From an uncultured bacterium (GTDB lineage Bacteria; Patescibacteriota; Minisyncoccia; Moranbacterales; UBA2206), in contig CAIMIV010000042.1 of assembly GCA_903841185.1 (NCBI GenBank), positions 75,319-112,703 on the forward strand: DNA of 37,385 nt, written 5' to 3'. Positions 1 to 7,557 of this stretch are shown piece after piece; position 1 is the first letter of the stretch, and every line of letters begins with the position of its first letter. Below the pieces are notes generated by a model. The model saw nothing but the letters and a program-made list of their open reading frames with translations, was not told the DNA's origin and ran no database searches. Both the position numbers and the translations under genes were made by a program.

Positions 1-417
1 ATACAAATTAAAAAATTAGAAGTTGATGCTAAAATTCCTCAATATGCACTTGCCGGTGATGCTGGTATGGATATCTTTTCTTTGGAAAATTTAGAATTGC
101 ATCCGATGGAAAAGGTGGCTTGTAGAACTGGAATTGTCATGCAAATCCCAGATGGATATGTTGGGTTAATTTGGGACAAGAGTGGAATTTCTGTTAAAGG
201 TGGAATAAAAATTTTGGGTGGTGTTATTGATAGTGGATATCGTGGTGAAATTAAAATAGGTTTGATAAATTTGTCACAAGAGGTATATAAAATAAAAAAA
301 GGAGATAAAATTACGCAAATGCTTATTCAGAAAGTAGAAAATCCAGAAATAGTTGAAGTGGATGAATTAAAAGAAACTGAGCGAGGTGCTGGCGGATTTG
401 GAAGCACCGGAATTTAA
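1..417 (+). CDS. dut: dUTPase, 5'-truncated by the window edge
   Basis: Deoxyuridine 5'-triphosphate nucleotidohydrolase hydrolyses dUTP to dUMP and pyrophosphate. This keeps uracil out of DNA and supplies dUMP for thymidylate. The frame is open from base 1; the internal ATG at 67 lies within conserved sequence (AGDAGMDIF, motif 1), so the true start is upstream of the window. The trimeric dUTPase motifs follow in order: DKSGIS (variant of PRSGLA, motif 2), GVIDSGYRGEI (motif 3, with the substrate-stacking Tyr), KKGDKITQMLI (motif 4) and the Gly-rich C-terminal RGAGGFGSTG (motif 5). The visible 138 residues are nearly the full family length. The call is secure. Confidence 0.95.
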   Translation: MQIKKLEVDAKIPQYALAGDAGMDIFSLENLELHPMEKVACRTGIVMQIPDGYVGLIWDKSGISVKGGIKILGGVIDSGYRGEIKIGLINLSQEVYKIKKGDKITQMLIQKVENPEIVEVDELKETERGAGGFGSTGI

Positions 418-430
418 ACATTTAGTCATT

Positions 431-458
431 GGAAATTGGAAATTGAGATTTGGAAATT
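431..458 (+). repeat. AT-rich heptamer repeat upstream of gatB
   Basis: Four consecutive 7-nt units (GGAAATT, GGAAATT, GAGATTT, GGAAATT) lie between dut and gatB. The same kind of 7-nt unit (purine-rich, ending AATT) recurs before hypC and trxA in this window. The function is unknown; slippage-generated spacer or leader sequence is the simplest reading. Confidence 0.6.
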
Positions 459-529
459 TGAGTAACATAATAAATTCACTAAATATATTTTTTTAGAAAA
501 TATTAATAAAGCTAGAAAAACTTAATTTT

Positions 530-2023
530 ATGACAAAGTATATACCAGTAATCGGCATGGAAATCCATGTCGAATTGAAGACTGAATCGAAGATGTTTTG
601 CAGTTGCAAGAATGGCTTGGGATTGGAGATTGAGCCAAATGTGCATATTTGTCCGGTCTGCACGGCGCAACCCGGCACGTTGCCGGTGGCCAACGCCCAG
701 GCGATTGAATTTGTGCAAAAAGCGGGATTGGCGCTCAATTGTCACATTGCGGAGGTGTCCAAATTTGACCGCAAGAACTATTTTTATCCGGACATTCCCA
801 AGGGTTACCAGATTTCGCAATATGACCAACCCTTGTGCGAGCACGGGTGGATTGATTTGGAAGACTTGACGCAAGCTGGCCAGACCAAAAGAACAGGCAT
901 CACGCGGATCCACATGGAAGAAGACACCGGAAAATTGAATCATCCCAAGGGCGCGGACTATTCTTTGATTGATTTCAATCGAGCCGGAGTGCCCCTGATG
1001 GAGCTGGTCACGGAGCCGGATATTGAAAGCGGCGCCGAAGCCCGGCTTTTTTGTCAGAAATTGCAACAAATTTTTCGCTATTTGGATATTTCGGAGGCGG
1101 ATATGGAAAAGGGTCATATGCGTTGTGAGGTAAATATTTCCTTGCACAAGGAAGGGGAAGAAAAATTGAGTGGCACTAAAGCAGAAATCAAAAATCTGAA
1201 TTCTTTTCGCGTGGTGGAAAAGGCGGTAGATTATGAAATCATCCGCCAGACGGAACTATTGGATAAGGGAGAGGCGGTGTTGCAGGAAACGCGCGGCTGG
1301 GACGAGGCGCGCGGGGTGACTGTGGCGCAGCGCAAAAAAGAATCCGCTCATGACTATCGCTATTTCCCAGAACCGGATATCCCGCCGATGCGCTTTGGTG
1401 CCGACTATGTAGAAAAAATCAAAAAAAGCTTACCTGAACTGCCGGATGCTAAGGCCAAGAGATTTATGGAGGAATATAAATTGTCCCCGGAAAATGTCAG
1501 CGTCCTCACAGGGGACCGGTACTTGGCTATGTATTTTGAAGAAGTGGTTTCAGAATTGCAAGAGAAAAAACAAAGTGGCGAGGTGCAGGCGGAAACGGAA
1601 AAATTTGTGAAACTGGCGGCCAACTATATGGTGAGTGAATTGCAAAAACATTTGGTGAAAAATAATGAGACGATCAGGGATATCAAAATCACCCCGGAAA
1701 ATTATGCGGAATTTGTGGGCATCTTGGCTGATGGAAAAATAAATTCCAGCGCCGGGCAAATCGTTTTAGAGGCTATGTATGCGACCGGTGGTGACCCTTC
1801 GCAAATTATTGAAGATAAAAATCTGGCGCAGGTGAGTGATTCATCGGAATTGGAGGTTATTGTGGATGGGGTGCTGGCCAAGAATCAACAATCCGTAGAA
1901 GATTTTCGAGCGGGCAAGCAAAATGCTTTGCAATTTTTGATGGGGCAGGTGATGATGCTGACCAAAGGAAAAGCCAATCCTGGCATGGTGATGGAAATGT
2001 TGAGGAAGAAATTAGGAGAATAA
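530..2023 (+). CDS. gatB: Asp/Glu-tRNA amidotransferase subunit B
   Basis: GatB is the kinase/amidotransferase subunit of GatCAB. It phosphorylates misacylated Glu-tRNA(Gln) or Asp-tRNA(Asn) and amidates it with ammonia channelled from GatA. The 497-aa length is normal. The N-terminus has the GatB signature IPVIGMEIHVELKTESKMF, followed by the zinc-ligand pairs C24/C26 and C41/C44. The catalytic cradle fills residues 1-290 and the C-terminal helical and YqeY-like tail covers about 330-497, including NPGMVMEMLRKKLGE. gatA and gatC are not adjacent. No clear Shine-Dalgarno precedes the ATG at 530, as for most core genes here. A tRNA-Gln gene in the same window (15065-15135) is one expected substrate of the pathway. 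Confidence 0.96.
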   Translation: MTKYIPVIGMEIHVELKTESKMFCSCKNGLGLEIEPNVHICPVCTAQPGTLPVANAQAIEFVQKAGLALNCHIAEVSKFDRKNYFYPDIPKGYQISQYDQPLCEHGWIDLEDLTQAGQTKRTGITRIHMEEDTGKLNHPKGADYSLIDFNRAGVPLMELVTEPDIESGAEARLFCQKLQQIFRYLDISEADMEKGHMRCEVNISLHKEGEEKLSGTKAEIKNLNSFRVVEKAVDYEIIRQTELLDKGEAVLQETRGWDEARGVTVAQRKKESAHDYRYFPEPDIPPMRFGADYVEKIKKSLPELPDAKAKRFMEEYKLSPENVSVLTGDRYLAMYFEEVVSELQEKKQSGEVQAETEKFVKLAANYMVSELQKHLVKNNETIRDIKITPENYAEFVGILADGKINSSAGQIVLEAMYATGGDPSQIIEDKNLAQVSDSSELEVIVDGVLAKNQQSVEDFRAGKQNALQFLMGQVMMLTKGKANPGMVMEMLRKKLGE

Positions 2024-2043
2024 TTAATTGTGGCCTAGCCATT

Positions 2044-3453
2044 ATGGAAATAAAAATAAATAACCAAAATTTAGAATATTTTGCCGGAGAGATTATTTTG
2101 GACGTGTGTCAGCGCAATGAAATCAAAGTGCCGACATTATGCAACATGAAAAAAGTGCATGAGGGTGTGTGCCGGTTGTGCGTGGTGGAAGCGGGTGGGC
2201 GGTTGGTGACCTCTTGCAATACGAAGGTGGCAGATGGCATGGAAATTGTGACGGAAAGTGAGCAAATTTCCCGTGCTCGAAAAATCAATTTGGAATTGTT
2301 GTGGGCGGACCATGCGGGCAAATGCATCACTTGCAAAAAAAATCGCCGGTGTGAGTTGCAAAATTTGGCTGGCACCAACCGGATGGATATTTTTAGTTTT
2401 GTGCCCAAGAAAGAAGAATTGACCAGTCAGGAAGAATTGGATTTGCTGAAAGACAATCGCATGCGCGTAGTGGTGGATGAAGCCAATGCGGCCATCTCTA
2501 GGACTACGGAGCTGTGCGTGGAATGCCGGCATTGCATCAATGTTTGCCCGACGCAGGAGTTTTCTTTCAATTACCGGGCGGGAGACGTAGTGGTGGGGAC
2601 ACCATATGAAAAACCCTTGGATTGCATTTTTTGCGGTCAATGTGTGAAACATTGTCCGACCGGTGCCATCACGGACAAAAATGATTTAACGGAAATTATA
2701 GCGCAGCTAGATGATGCGAACAAATTGGCCATCGCGCTATGGGATCCGGCTTTGCGAGAATCAGTGTCGCTGGAACAACCGGAAATTGATTCAGAACGAA
2801 AACTGATTGGCACACTGAAAGCCATTGGGTTTGAAGTGGTGCTGGATTTGCGTTTCGGGATGGAGCTTTTTTTGTCCGAAACCCAAAAAGCCATTCAGAA
2901 AAATCCGCAAAACAATCTCATTCTCAGCCATTGTCCGGCATTGAATTTATATATTAAAAAATATTATCCGCAGTTTCAAAAAAATATTCTGGACGTGTTG
3001 ACGCCGGAGGAATTGATGGCGCAATGGATCAAAACGCACTATGCGCAAAAGCACAAAATCAATCCGGCCAACGTGGTGGTGATAGCGATTTCAGCTTGCA
3101 CGGCGAAAAAAATCAAAAAAGATGCCAGTTTGAACTATGTGCTGACCATGCGCGAATTGGGTCGCATTATTCGGCAAAAAAACGTGAAATTGGCGGAAGT
3201 GACGGGAGATGAATTTTCTCGTGATCTTGCAGTGAAAAACAAGGCGGTAGAAAAAATGGTACATTGTGGCGGCGCGGCCGAGCTGCTGGCCAAGAGTTTG
3301 CAGTGTGAATATGTGGTGGCTAATGAAGTGAAAACCATAAAAAAACTGCTGGATAATTTGAGCAAAAAAAGAATCCAGACGAAAATCATTGAAGTCATGA
3401 TTTGTCCCGGTGGATGCGTGGGTGGGGGAGGACAATCGAAGCAAATTTTGTAA
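2044..3453 (+). CDS. Divergent short [FeFe]-hydrogenase-like iron-sulfur protein
   Basis: 469 aa. The N-terminal half is laid out like HydA/HndD/NuoG: a [2Fe-2S] domain (C33, C43, C46, C58), a His-Cys3 [4Fe-4S] site (H90, C94, C97, C103) and two ferredoxin [4Fe-4S] motifs (C158/161/164/168 and C194/197/200/204). The C-terminal half matches the H-cluster domain: RFGMELFLSE, LSHCPAL (L1), SACTAKKIK (L2), NYVLTMRELGRII and EVMICPGGCVGGGGQ (L3). The four H-cluster cysteines are C297, C352, C454 and C458. Three things are odd. The proton-relay Cys of the usual TSCCP motif is His296; the usual MPC of L2 is SAC; and the chain stops ten residues after the second L3 cysteine, so the usual C-terminal lobe is missing. 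It lies 20 bp after gatB and is followed by hypC-hypD. It could be an H2-evolving or sensory hydrogenase, or an inactive electron-transfer relic. Family membership is sure; activity is not. Confidence 0.85.
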   Translation: MEIKINNQNLEYFAGEIILDVCQRNEIKVPTLCNMKKVHEGVCRLCVVEAGGRLVTSCNTKVADGMEIVTESEQISRARKINLELLWADHAGKCITCKKNRRCELQNLAGTNRMDIFSFVPKKEELTSQEELDLLKDNRMRVVVDEANAAISRTTELCVECRHCINVCPTQEFSFNYRAGDVVVGTPYEKPLDCIFCGQCVKHCPTGAITDKNDLTEIIAQLDDANKLAIALWDPALRESVSLEQPEIDSERKLIGTLKAIGFEVVLDLRFGMELFLSETQKAIQKNPQNNLILSHCPALNLYIKKYYPQFQKNILDVLTPEELMAQWIKTHYAQKHKINPANVVVIAISACTAKKIKKDASLNYVLTMRELGRIIRQKNVKLAEVTGDEFSRDLAVKNKAVEKMVHCGGAAELLAKSLQCEYVVANEVKTIKKLLDNLSKKRIQTKIIEVMICPGGCVGGGGQSKQIL

Positions 3454-3534
3454 TTTTTAAATTTTTAATTTTGTAAATAATTTCTTAAATCCAAATTTTT
3501 AAACAGCAGTCTTTTTGTTTAAATGCGAGGTTTA

Positions 3535-3618
3535 GAAATTAAAAATTAAAGCATTATTTTCCGCTCTAGTCGGATCAGCCTCGGGCTGAAAAAATTCAAA
3601 AATTAAGAATTAAAAATT
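3535..3618 (+). repeat. Heptamer repeats and small hairpin before hypC
   Basis: The 172-bp spacer between the hydrogenase-like gene and hypC is very AT-rich. It has 7-nt units GAAATTA/AAAATTA at 3535-3548 and AAAAATT/AAGAATT/AAAAATT at 3598-3618, the last ending 7 nt before the hypC ATG. A GC-rich island between them includes a perfect inverted repeat, TCAGCC-TCG-GGCTGA (3575-3589). No terminator T-run follows it on either strand, so transcription may pass from the hydrogenase-like gene into hypCD. Confidence 0.5.
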
Positions 3619-3625
3619 TTAAACT

Positions 3626-3832
3626 ATGTGTCTAGCAATCCCGGGGAAAATTTTGAAAATCAAGGACCAAATCGCCGAAGTGGATTTTGATGGCATTGTG
3701 AAAGACATCAATATCGCTTTGGTGGATGTGACCGTGGGCGAATATGTGATGGTCCACGCCGGTTTTGCCATTGAAAAAATGGATATGGAGCAGGTGGACT
3801 ACATTCATTCGGTTATTAAAAAGAAGAAATGA
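3626..3832 (+). CDS. hypC: HypC/HupF family hydrogenase maturation chaperone
   Basis: HypC is a small chaperone. With HypD it carries the Fe(CN)2CO fragment to the large subunit of [NiFe] hydrogenases. The protein is 68 aa and begins MCLAIPGKIL, with the essential Cys at position 2. The body is the usual small beta-barrel (DFDGIVKDINIALVD, GEYVMVHAGFAIEKMD). Its last four bases overlap the hypD start (ATGA), so the two are translationally coupled. No [NiFe] large subunit or other hyp gene is in the window; a hydrogenase elsewhere in the genome is the usual expectation. Confidence 0.95.
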   Translation: MCLAIPGKILKIKDQIAEVDFDGIVKDINIALVDVTVGEYVMVHAGFAIEKMDMEQVDYIHSVIKKKK

Positions 3833-4932
3833 AAAGAATAGTTGATGAAATTCGAGAAAAGGCTAAAAAAATCGGTCGGCCGGTGCGATTGATGGAGCTT
3901 TGTGGCACACATTCGCAGACTATTGCGGAACATGGCATCAAGGAATTGATGCCGAAGAACGTCATTTTGGTTTCCGGGCCGGGCTGTCCGGTATGCGTCA
4001 CGGATCAAACGGACATTGATGTGATGGTGGGCTTGGCTTTGGCAGGGATTCCTGTGGCGGTCTATGGCGACACTATGCAAGTGCCGGGCAATTTGATGAG
4101 TCTGGAAGAGGCGGCGCAAAAAGGCGCGGATGTGAGCGTGGTCTATGACATCACGGAGGCGGTGCGGCTGCAAAAGGAGAAATCGAAACTAGTTTTTTTT
4201 GGCTTGGGTTTTGAGACTACGACGGGCATGACCGCTTGGGCGATTCAACAGGGACTGACAGTCTACAGCGCCCACAAGCTTTTCCCGCCGGCGATGGCGG
4301 CGCTTCTGGCAAATAATAATGCTGGACCTCACCCCAACTCTCTCCTCAAAAAGGAGAGGGGGCAGATGGAAAAAAACTTTCAGATCGATGGCTTTATTGA
4401 TCCGGGACACGTCAGCGCCATGATTGGCACGCGAGTGTATGAACAGTTTTCGATTCCGCAAGTAGTAGCTGGTTTTTCCGGTGAAGATGTCTTGCGGGCG
4501 ATTTCAATGCTACTTACCCAAATCTTGAAAGGTGAAAAAAAAGTGGAAAATGATTATTCGCGCTTAGTGAAAAAAGAAGGAAATGTTAAAGCGATGCAAC
4601 TGATTGCAGAAGTTTTTGAAACGGGGGATGCGCGCTGGCGCGGTTTGGGAGAAATCAAAAAATCCGGCTTGAAGATTCGCAAAAAATATCGGCGTCATGA
4701 TGCGGAATTTGTCCATCGCGATTTGATTGCGAAAATAAAAGCCGAAACTAAAATCAAGCCCTCCGCCTGCCAGTGCGGCTTGGTCTTGCAGGGTCTCATT
4801 GAACCGAAACAATGTCCCATGTTCGGACGTGCTTGCACCCCCGACAAGCCCCAAGGTGCCTGCATGGTGTCGGTGGAAGGCAGTTGCAACGTCGAGTTTC
4901 GGTATAAAAAAATAAAAATTATTTTTTTATAA
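3829..4932 (+). CDS. hypD: Hydrogenase Fe-cyanide/CO assembly protein HypD
   Basis: HypD is a [4Fe-4S] scaffold on which the Fe(CN)2CO group of [NiFe] hydrogenase is built, in complex with HypC. The diagnostic motifs are present: MELCGTHSQTI, GPGCPVCVT, GFETTTGMTAWAI, IDGFIDPGHVSAMIG, and the C-terminal Cys-rich block (SACQCGLVLQG, then CPMFGRACTPDKPQGACMVS and EGSC). Length 367 aa is normal. There is one oddity: about twenty residues around PHPNSLLKKERGQ, between LLANNN and IDGFIDPGH, do not belong to the family pattern and are encoded by a palindromic DNA element (separate entry). Transcription ends in a strong terminator 5 bp after the stop codon. Confidence 0.95.
   Translation: MKRIVDEIREKAKKIGRPVRLMELCGTHSQTIAEHGIKELMPKNVILVSGPGCPVCVTDQTDIDVMVGLALAGIPVAVYGDTMQVPGNLMSLEEAAQKGADVSVVYDITEAVRLQKEKSKLVFFGLGFETTTGMTAWAIQQGLTVYSAHKLFPPAMAALLANNNAGPHPNSLLKKERGQMEKNFQIDGFIDPGHVSAMIGTRVYEQFSIPQVVAGFSGEDVLRAISMLLTQILKGEKKVENDYSRLVKKEGNVKAMQLIAEVFETGDARWRGLGEIKKSGLKIRKKYRRHDAEFVHRDLIAKIKAETKIKPSACQCGLVLQGLIEPKQCPMFGRACTPDKPQGACMVSVEGSCNVEFRYKKIKIIFL
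4326..4367 (+). repeat. REP-like palindrome inserted in frame within hypD
   Basis: The segment starts with ACCTCACCCCAACTCT and contains the inverted repeat CTCTCCT (4340-4346) / AGGAGAG (4352-4358) with a 5-nt loop. The stem can be extended by a G-T and a C-G pair. CCTCACCCC-CTCTCC...GGAGAGGG sequences are a common intergenic palindrome type in bacteria. Here the element sits inside the hypD frame and adds residues absent from the HypD consensus without breaking the frame. Confidence 0.6.
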
Positions 4933-4936
4933 AAAG

Positions 4937-4975
4937 CAGATTGCAACACTTTGGTTGCAATCTGTTTGATTTTGC
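4937..4975 (+). terminator. Intrinsic terminator after hypD
   Basis: A perfect 10-bp stem, CAGATTGCAA (4937-4946) / TTGCAATCTG (4955-4964), with an 8-nt loop, followed by TTTGATTTT. Confidence 0.9.
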
Positions 4976-4991
4976 TAGCGGATAGCTGGAT

Positions 4992-5123
4992 TTACCGAAG
5001 AGATTTTCGGATGAGAATTCCTCCCCGGTACTGTCTGCGCTTCCACTGTCTCAGACTACTCATGATAGCCTCCCAATTTACATAACCTTTGTGATGTTTT
5101 GGTTGAGAACTTTTTAGTTCCAT
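4992..5123 (-). CDS. Small basic 43-aa protein, unknown
   Basis: This short minus-strand ORF starts with ATG at 5123 and stops with TAA at 4992. It encodes MELKSSQPKHHKGYVNWEA, continues with IMSSLRQWKRRQYRGG and ends ILIRKSLR. It is strongly basic in its second half. The best support is a near-perfect Shine-Dalgarno, AAAGGAGGTG, ending 4 nt before the ATG. It also has a plausible promoter (5171-5199) and lies in a spacer otherwise without genes. I recognise no family. A nucleic-acid-binding or ribosome-associated small protein would fit the charge but is speculation. The facing hypD terminator may also serve it. Confidence 0.6.
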   Translation of the reverse strand: MELKSSQPKHHKGYVNWEAIMSSLRQWKRRQYRGGILIRKSLR

Positions 5124-5170
5124 TTAGCACCTCCTTTGTGAAATGAATGTTTGTAAAGCCTCTTTCCTGT

Positions 5171-5199
5171 AGGCTACTAGGGATTAGGGCAAATGTCAA
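5171..5199 (-). promoter_or_regulatory. Candidate promoter for the 43-aa ORF
   Basis: On the minus strand TTGACA (5199-5194), a 17-nt spacer and TAGCCT (5176-5171). The -35 is perfect and the -10 weak. It is arranged back to back with the plus-strand promoter at 5218. Confidence 0.4.
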
Positions 5200-5217
5200 T
5201 TGAAATAGCCACATCGT

Positions 5218-5246
5218 TTGACAAATCGAATATCCAAGCGTATAGT
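5218..5246 (+). promoter_or_regulatory. Sigma70-type promoter of the 212-aa gene
   Basis: TTGACA (5218-5223), 17-nt spacer, TATAGT (5241-5246). The start site near 5253 leaves a leader of about 97 nt before the ATG at 5350. Confidence 0.75.
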
Positions 5247-5349
5247 GAAAAGTCAGTTAGGCAAGTTCTTTAAATAAATGTAGTCAGAGCTTTGGCAACT
5301 TTGCCGGATATATCTTCATCATTTTTGGATAAAAAAAAGGAGTTCTATC

Positions 5350-5988
5350 ATGAGCAAAAAAGTGAAAATGGCAACTGAGGCGCAGATGGCAACAATCTGT
5401 AAGATATGCGGAAGGATACCAGCGGAAAAACTAGCTCGCATTATTGAAATAATTGTCGATTGTCGTGAGGGGAATGTTTTGGCAGTTGAACGGAACGCAA
5501 TTCGAGCCCTTCTTGGTCTCAAACCGCTCGTAAGAAAAGTTTCCGAACCGAAAGTGGAGGATACCATAGAAGATGTCGATATCATCATAGTCCCTGCGAC
5601 CACCCAAGAGTTTGTTGCGAGAAAAAAATTTGTGCCAGACATCCGAAGTGATGCACTGGTGAAGATTTTATCCCTCAATGAGCATTTCCGAGAACATTAC
5701 CTTGGAAAAATCGAAGAGCCCAATGGGAAAACAAGACTTCGCTATCGGGACAGAGTGAGTGTCGAAGAGCTTGGCGGCGAGGATAAGGCTGAGATTACCC
5801 TGAAGGAACTATTTTTCGTGCTGGGGAAACCGGGGAAACGGGAGTCGGGAATTGCTCATGTGCGTGATGTCTGTGGCGTGCTGGGGAAAGTGGTTTTCTT
5901 CTGGAAAACTAGGGGATGGGTTTTAACTTCCTATGACTTGGATGTAGAACCCACTTCTCTTGTCAGTCAAATCCTAATCCATGATTAA
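5350..5988 (+). CDS. Orphan 212-aa protein, unknown
   Basis: I do not recognise a characterised family. It starts MSKKVKMATEAQMATICK, preceded by AAAAGGAG at good spacing; the second Met (codon 7) lacks its own site. Residues 14-60 are helical with a CxxC (CKICGRIPAEKLARIIEII) and an Arg/Ala-rich stretch (VERNAIRALLGLKPL). The rest is mixed, with DVDIIIVPATTQEF, the charged RYRDRVSVEELGGEDKAE and a hydrophobic C-terminal part. There is no signal peptide or membrane segment, so it is likely cytoplasmic. It is monocistronic, with a promoter at 5218 and a terminator at 6015. Proteins of this size and style are common CPR orphans, which is an impression and not a search result. Confidence 0.8.
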   Translation: MSKKVKMATEAQMATICKICGRIPAEKLARIIEIIVDCREGNVLAVERNAIRALLGLKPLVRKVSEPKVEDTIEDVDIIIVPATTQEFVARKKFVPDIRSDALVKILSLNEHFREHYLGKIEEPNGKTRLRYRDRVSVEELGGEDKAEITLKELFFVLGKPGKRESGIAHVRDVCGVLGKVVFFWKTRGWVLTSYDLDVEPTSLVSQILIHD

Positions 5989-6014
5989 AGCTCTGGGCAT
6001 GCATTGTCGATGTG

Positions 6015-6059
6015 ACCCTTTGGAATTTTTTTATAATTTTTCAAAGGGTTATTTTTTTT
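6015..6059 (+). terminator. Intrinsic terminator of the 212-aa gene
   Basis: ACCCTTTG (6015-6022) pairs with CAAAGGGT (6042-6049). The loop is AT-rich and can extend the stem by about three pairs. The T-run TTATTTTTTTT follows. Confidence 0.85.
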
Positions 6060-6117
6060 GGAAAAATTTCCGCCACGGATGTCGCGGAGCCTTTTAGCAT
6101 GGGGGTTTATTGGGCTA

Positions 6118-6146
6118 TTGCAGGATATTCTAAAAGAAAGTATAAT
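6118..6146 (+). promoter_or_regulatory. Promoter of the ABC exporter operon
   Basis: TTGCAG (6118-6123), exactly 17 nt, then a perfect TATAAT (6141-6146), 28 nt before the ATG at 6175. Confidence 0.8.
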
Positions 6147-6174
6147 AATAGTAGACTAAATAGAAAAAATAAAC

Positions 6175-7554
6175 ATGACGGAACCGATTATTTCAGTCGA
6201 AAAAATGAAGATTATTTATAATCAAAACAAGTCCAATGAGGTGCGCTCATTGGATGGTATTGATCTACAAATTTTTCCTCATGAGTATATCATTATCCAT
6301 GGCCCCTCCGGTTGTGGAAAGTCCACTCTGATGTATTCTATTGGTGGTTTTCAAATCCCTACGGAGGGTGAAGTGACAGTTGAGGGCAAGCAGATTTCCA
6401 AAATGTCACCCAAAGAACTGGTAGCTCTGCATCAAATTGGAGTCGGCATGATTTTTCAGGCTTTCTATCTAATTCCCACTCTCACCATATTGGATAATAT
6501 TTGTCTGCCACGGACTTTTATGGGCGAGGATTTGAAAATACGACGAGAAGCCGGCATGACGCTCTTGCGAAGATTTGGTATTACGGAACAGGCGCATAAA
6601 TTTCCCAGCCAACTTTCCGGCGGGCAAAAACAAAGAGTGGCCATTGCCAGATCGCTCATCAACAATCCTCAAATCATTTTGGCGGATGAGCCGGTAGGAA
6701 ATTTGGACAGTGAATCCGCTAAGAATGTGCTGCAAATTCTCAAGGATTTGAATGAAATAGATAAGAAAACCATCATTATGGTAACGCATAATCCGGAGCA
6801 TTTGTACTATGGTGATCGGATTATCCACATGAAAGACGGGAAGATCATCGGGGAGGACATCAACAAAGAAAAGCGTCCTCTGGACTTCTTTGAAAAGGCG
6901 AGGAAAGTTGCCGTGGGAGAAAAGGAAAAAATGGATATTGAAAAAGATAAGAATGGAGATGAACAAGCGAAAATTGACGTTCCAAATGAACTAAAACTTT
7001 TAATGCGCACGTTCAAAGGTTTGGATGCAGCACAGTTGGGAGCGCTTTTGGTTCCCTTCAAGGCCAAGCAACTATTGTCATATGTTTTAGCAGAGCTGAA
7101 TAATGAGCAATTAGCTTCAGCGGAAAGTTTCTTGAAAGAACTGTTGTTTAGGAATATAACTATCCAGGAGTTGCCCAAGAAGTTGGATATGAATTTTGAA
7201 GAAGGTGGATCAAATTGGAATAAAACGCGAGCCCAATCATTTTCAGAAAGAATTAATGAAATTATGGAGCAAGTCGATTTCCAGGCTCAGGCAGGGGAAG
7301 AGAAAAGAGAAGAAGCGGTTGCGCAGATGTGCAGATATTTGCAAGGGGCATTTCATTTGCATTTGGATGATGTCACCAGACCTCGTTTTTATGCTCACGT
7401 GAAACTGCGTTTTGAGAATAGAATAGACGGTCTTGAATTGAAAAAGCAACTCGATCTCGCCAAAATTATGGGTGGAGTGGGGCTTAATAGGGTGACCGCA
7501 GAAAAATTAGTTAGAGAAATGGATATTATTATGTTACTAAAATATACCGGTTAA
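6175..7554 (+). CDS. LolD/MacB-type ABC ATPase with long C-terminal extension
   Basis: ATP-binding subunit of a macrolide/lipoprotein-exporter-like ABC transporter. Residues 1-225 form a complete nucleotide-binding domain: Walker A GPSGCGKST (43-51), Q-loop Q95, signature LSGGQ (147-151), Walker B ILADEP (168-173), H-loop H205. Typical members end near residue 230; this one is 459 aa. The extra part starts with a charged linker (about 235-262) and continues with a predicted helical domain (LKLLMRTFKGLDAAQLGALL, then FAHVKL-like and VTAEKLVREMDIIMLLKY segments) that I cannot assign. The permease begins three bases after the stop, so the two are surely co-transcribed. The extension may couple to the permease or another cytoplasmic partner. 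Confidence 0.92.
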   Translation: MTEPIISVEKMKIIYNQNKSNEVRSLDGIDLQIFPHEYIIIHGPSGCGKSTLMYSIGGFQIPTEGEVTVEGKQISKMSPKELVALHQIGVGMIFQAFYLIPTLTILDNICLPRTFMGEDLKIRREAGMTLLRRFGITEQAHKFPSQLSGGQKQRVAIARSLINNPQIILADEPVGNLDSESAKNVLQILKDLNEIDKKTIIMVTHNPEHLYYGDRIIHMKDGKIIGEDINKEKRPLDFFEKARKVAVGEKEKMDIEKDKNGDEQAKIDVPNELKLLMRTFKGLDAAQLGALLVPFKAKQLLSYVLAELNNEQLASAESFLKELLFRNITIQELPKKLDMNFEEGGSNWNKTRAQSFSERINEIMEQVDFQAQAGEEKREEAVAQMCRYLQGAFHLHLDDVTRPRFYAHVKLRFENRIDGLELKKQLDLAKIMGGVGLNRVTAEKLVREMDIIMLLKYTG

Positions 7555-7557
7555 TAT

